64,000 nt of DNA from positions 10,527,122 through 10,591,121 of the forward strand of contig OX388327.1 of the NCBI GenBank assembly GCA_947579605.1. The letters are read 5' to 3'. Positions within the stretch are counted from its first letter, which is position 1; every line of letters begins with the position of its first letter. The translations under genes and the position numbers were made by a program. The stretch comes from Athripsodes cinereus. Its lineage: Eukaryota > Arthropoda > Insecta > Trichoptera > Leptoceridae. Positions 63,645-64,000 of the stretch are shown piece by piece. Under the pieces are notes generated by a model. That model was given only the letters and a program-made list of their open reading frames with translations, did no database searches and was not told where the DNA came from.

Positions 63645-64000
63645 ATGAAAGATCATTTGATTTTACGCAGGAGACAGTATGAAGGTGAAGGTTTTACTCC
63701 ATTTCACTGCGTACAGTCGGGCAGAGACTTGGCTCATGCCTTTGCATACGGAACGGGGCTCGGCCCGTCACCGGAATATGCAGTTTGGATTTGTCGAAGA
63801 GATGTTATGTTTCGACATTGGCGCATGTGTCTCATCAGGACCATCTTACATAATGGCCGACACAACATCAAATCCAGTATGCGAGGAGCATCGCATATTA
63901 TGCATCGCACATTATATATATATATGATTTTAATTTTCGTATTTTACCTGGACTTGGTACCTACGTTCGTTATGATAAATGATATCTTTCAACAGACATC
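63645..64000 (+). other. Open frame running off the window, possible exon
   Basis: After TTTTACGCAG (63661-63670), a frame stays open for about 110 codons to the window end (QYEGEGFTPFHCVQSGRDLA, YGTGLGPSPEYAVWICRRD). GC content at 63690-63880 is higher than its surroundings. A shorter overlapping frame of 82 codons in another phase also exists. No family was recognised; it could be an internal exon or transposon sequence. Confidence 0.25.

Overview
This 64-kb window is eukaryotic, AT-rich, intron-rich DNA. It is almost certainly from an insect and most likely a moth or butterfly. Three genes encode ZAD-type C2H2 zinc-finger proteins, a family expanded in insects. The introns are small, with GT-AG borders, and the repeat load (RTE/jockey/CR1-like LINEs, Helitron-like, piggyBac-like, MITEs, tRNA-derived SINEs) is of lepidopteran style. 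The order call is inference from this content; no species was identified.

Five protein-coding genes could be assembled exon by exon, and in each the reading frame closes exactly across all junctions. (1) 2740-6812 (+) is a ZAD zinc-finger protein: 4 exons, 484 aa. (2) 10251-14032 (-) is gephyrin/cinnamon, the fused MogA-MoeA molybdenum cofactor enzyme: 4 exons, 626 aa. (3) 15485-33765 (+) is nardilysin, an M16 metallopeptidase with an acidic insert: 19 exons, 1189 aa. (4) 37418-40303 (+) is a second ZAD zinc-finger protein: 4 exons, 507 aa. It has the same intron phases and finger layout as gene 1, so the two are probably paralogues now separated by two unrelated housekeeping genes. (5) 40833-62193 (+) is a third ZAD protein with 13 fingers and a glutamine-rich tail: 12 exons, 779 aa. 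The genes are not an operon. The three zinc-finger genes are presumably transcriptional regulators; gephyrin and nardilysin are housekeeping enzymes with no evident link to them.

Most of the remaining sequence is mobile DNA, much of it with readable boundaries. There is a 5'-truncated RTE-like LINE with a 13-bp target duplication carrying a nested SINE (673-2162), and another with a 9-bp duplication (44178-45511). A 216-bp hAT-like MITE has an 8-bp duplication (8017-8232), and two 273/274-bp TA-flanked MITEs lie at 9041 and 14766. A dead piggyBac-like transposon bounded by TTAA (48849-51572) has collected several later insertions. An ORF2-intact jockey-like LINE is inserted into an older CR1-like LINE with a 13-bp duplication (53796-57078). 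A decayed 2.2-kb DNA transposon has 8-bp duplications and P-element-like internal inverted repeats (59465-61652). A recurrent short repeat, called Rep-A here, occurs about 17 times. In one nardilysin intron its 5' part has expanded into thirty 78-bp tandem copies (27376-29718). Other tandem arrays have periods of 72, 93, 43, 102 and 132 bp.

The least ordinary signals are a 44-nt hammerhead-ribozyme-like fold on the minus strand at 30272-30315, a perfect 79-bp inverted repeat at 63232-63514, the P-like transposon 36 bp from a coding exon, and the Rep-A-derived satellite. No CRISPR array, prokaryotic operon, tRNA or rRNA gene was seen.
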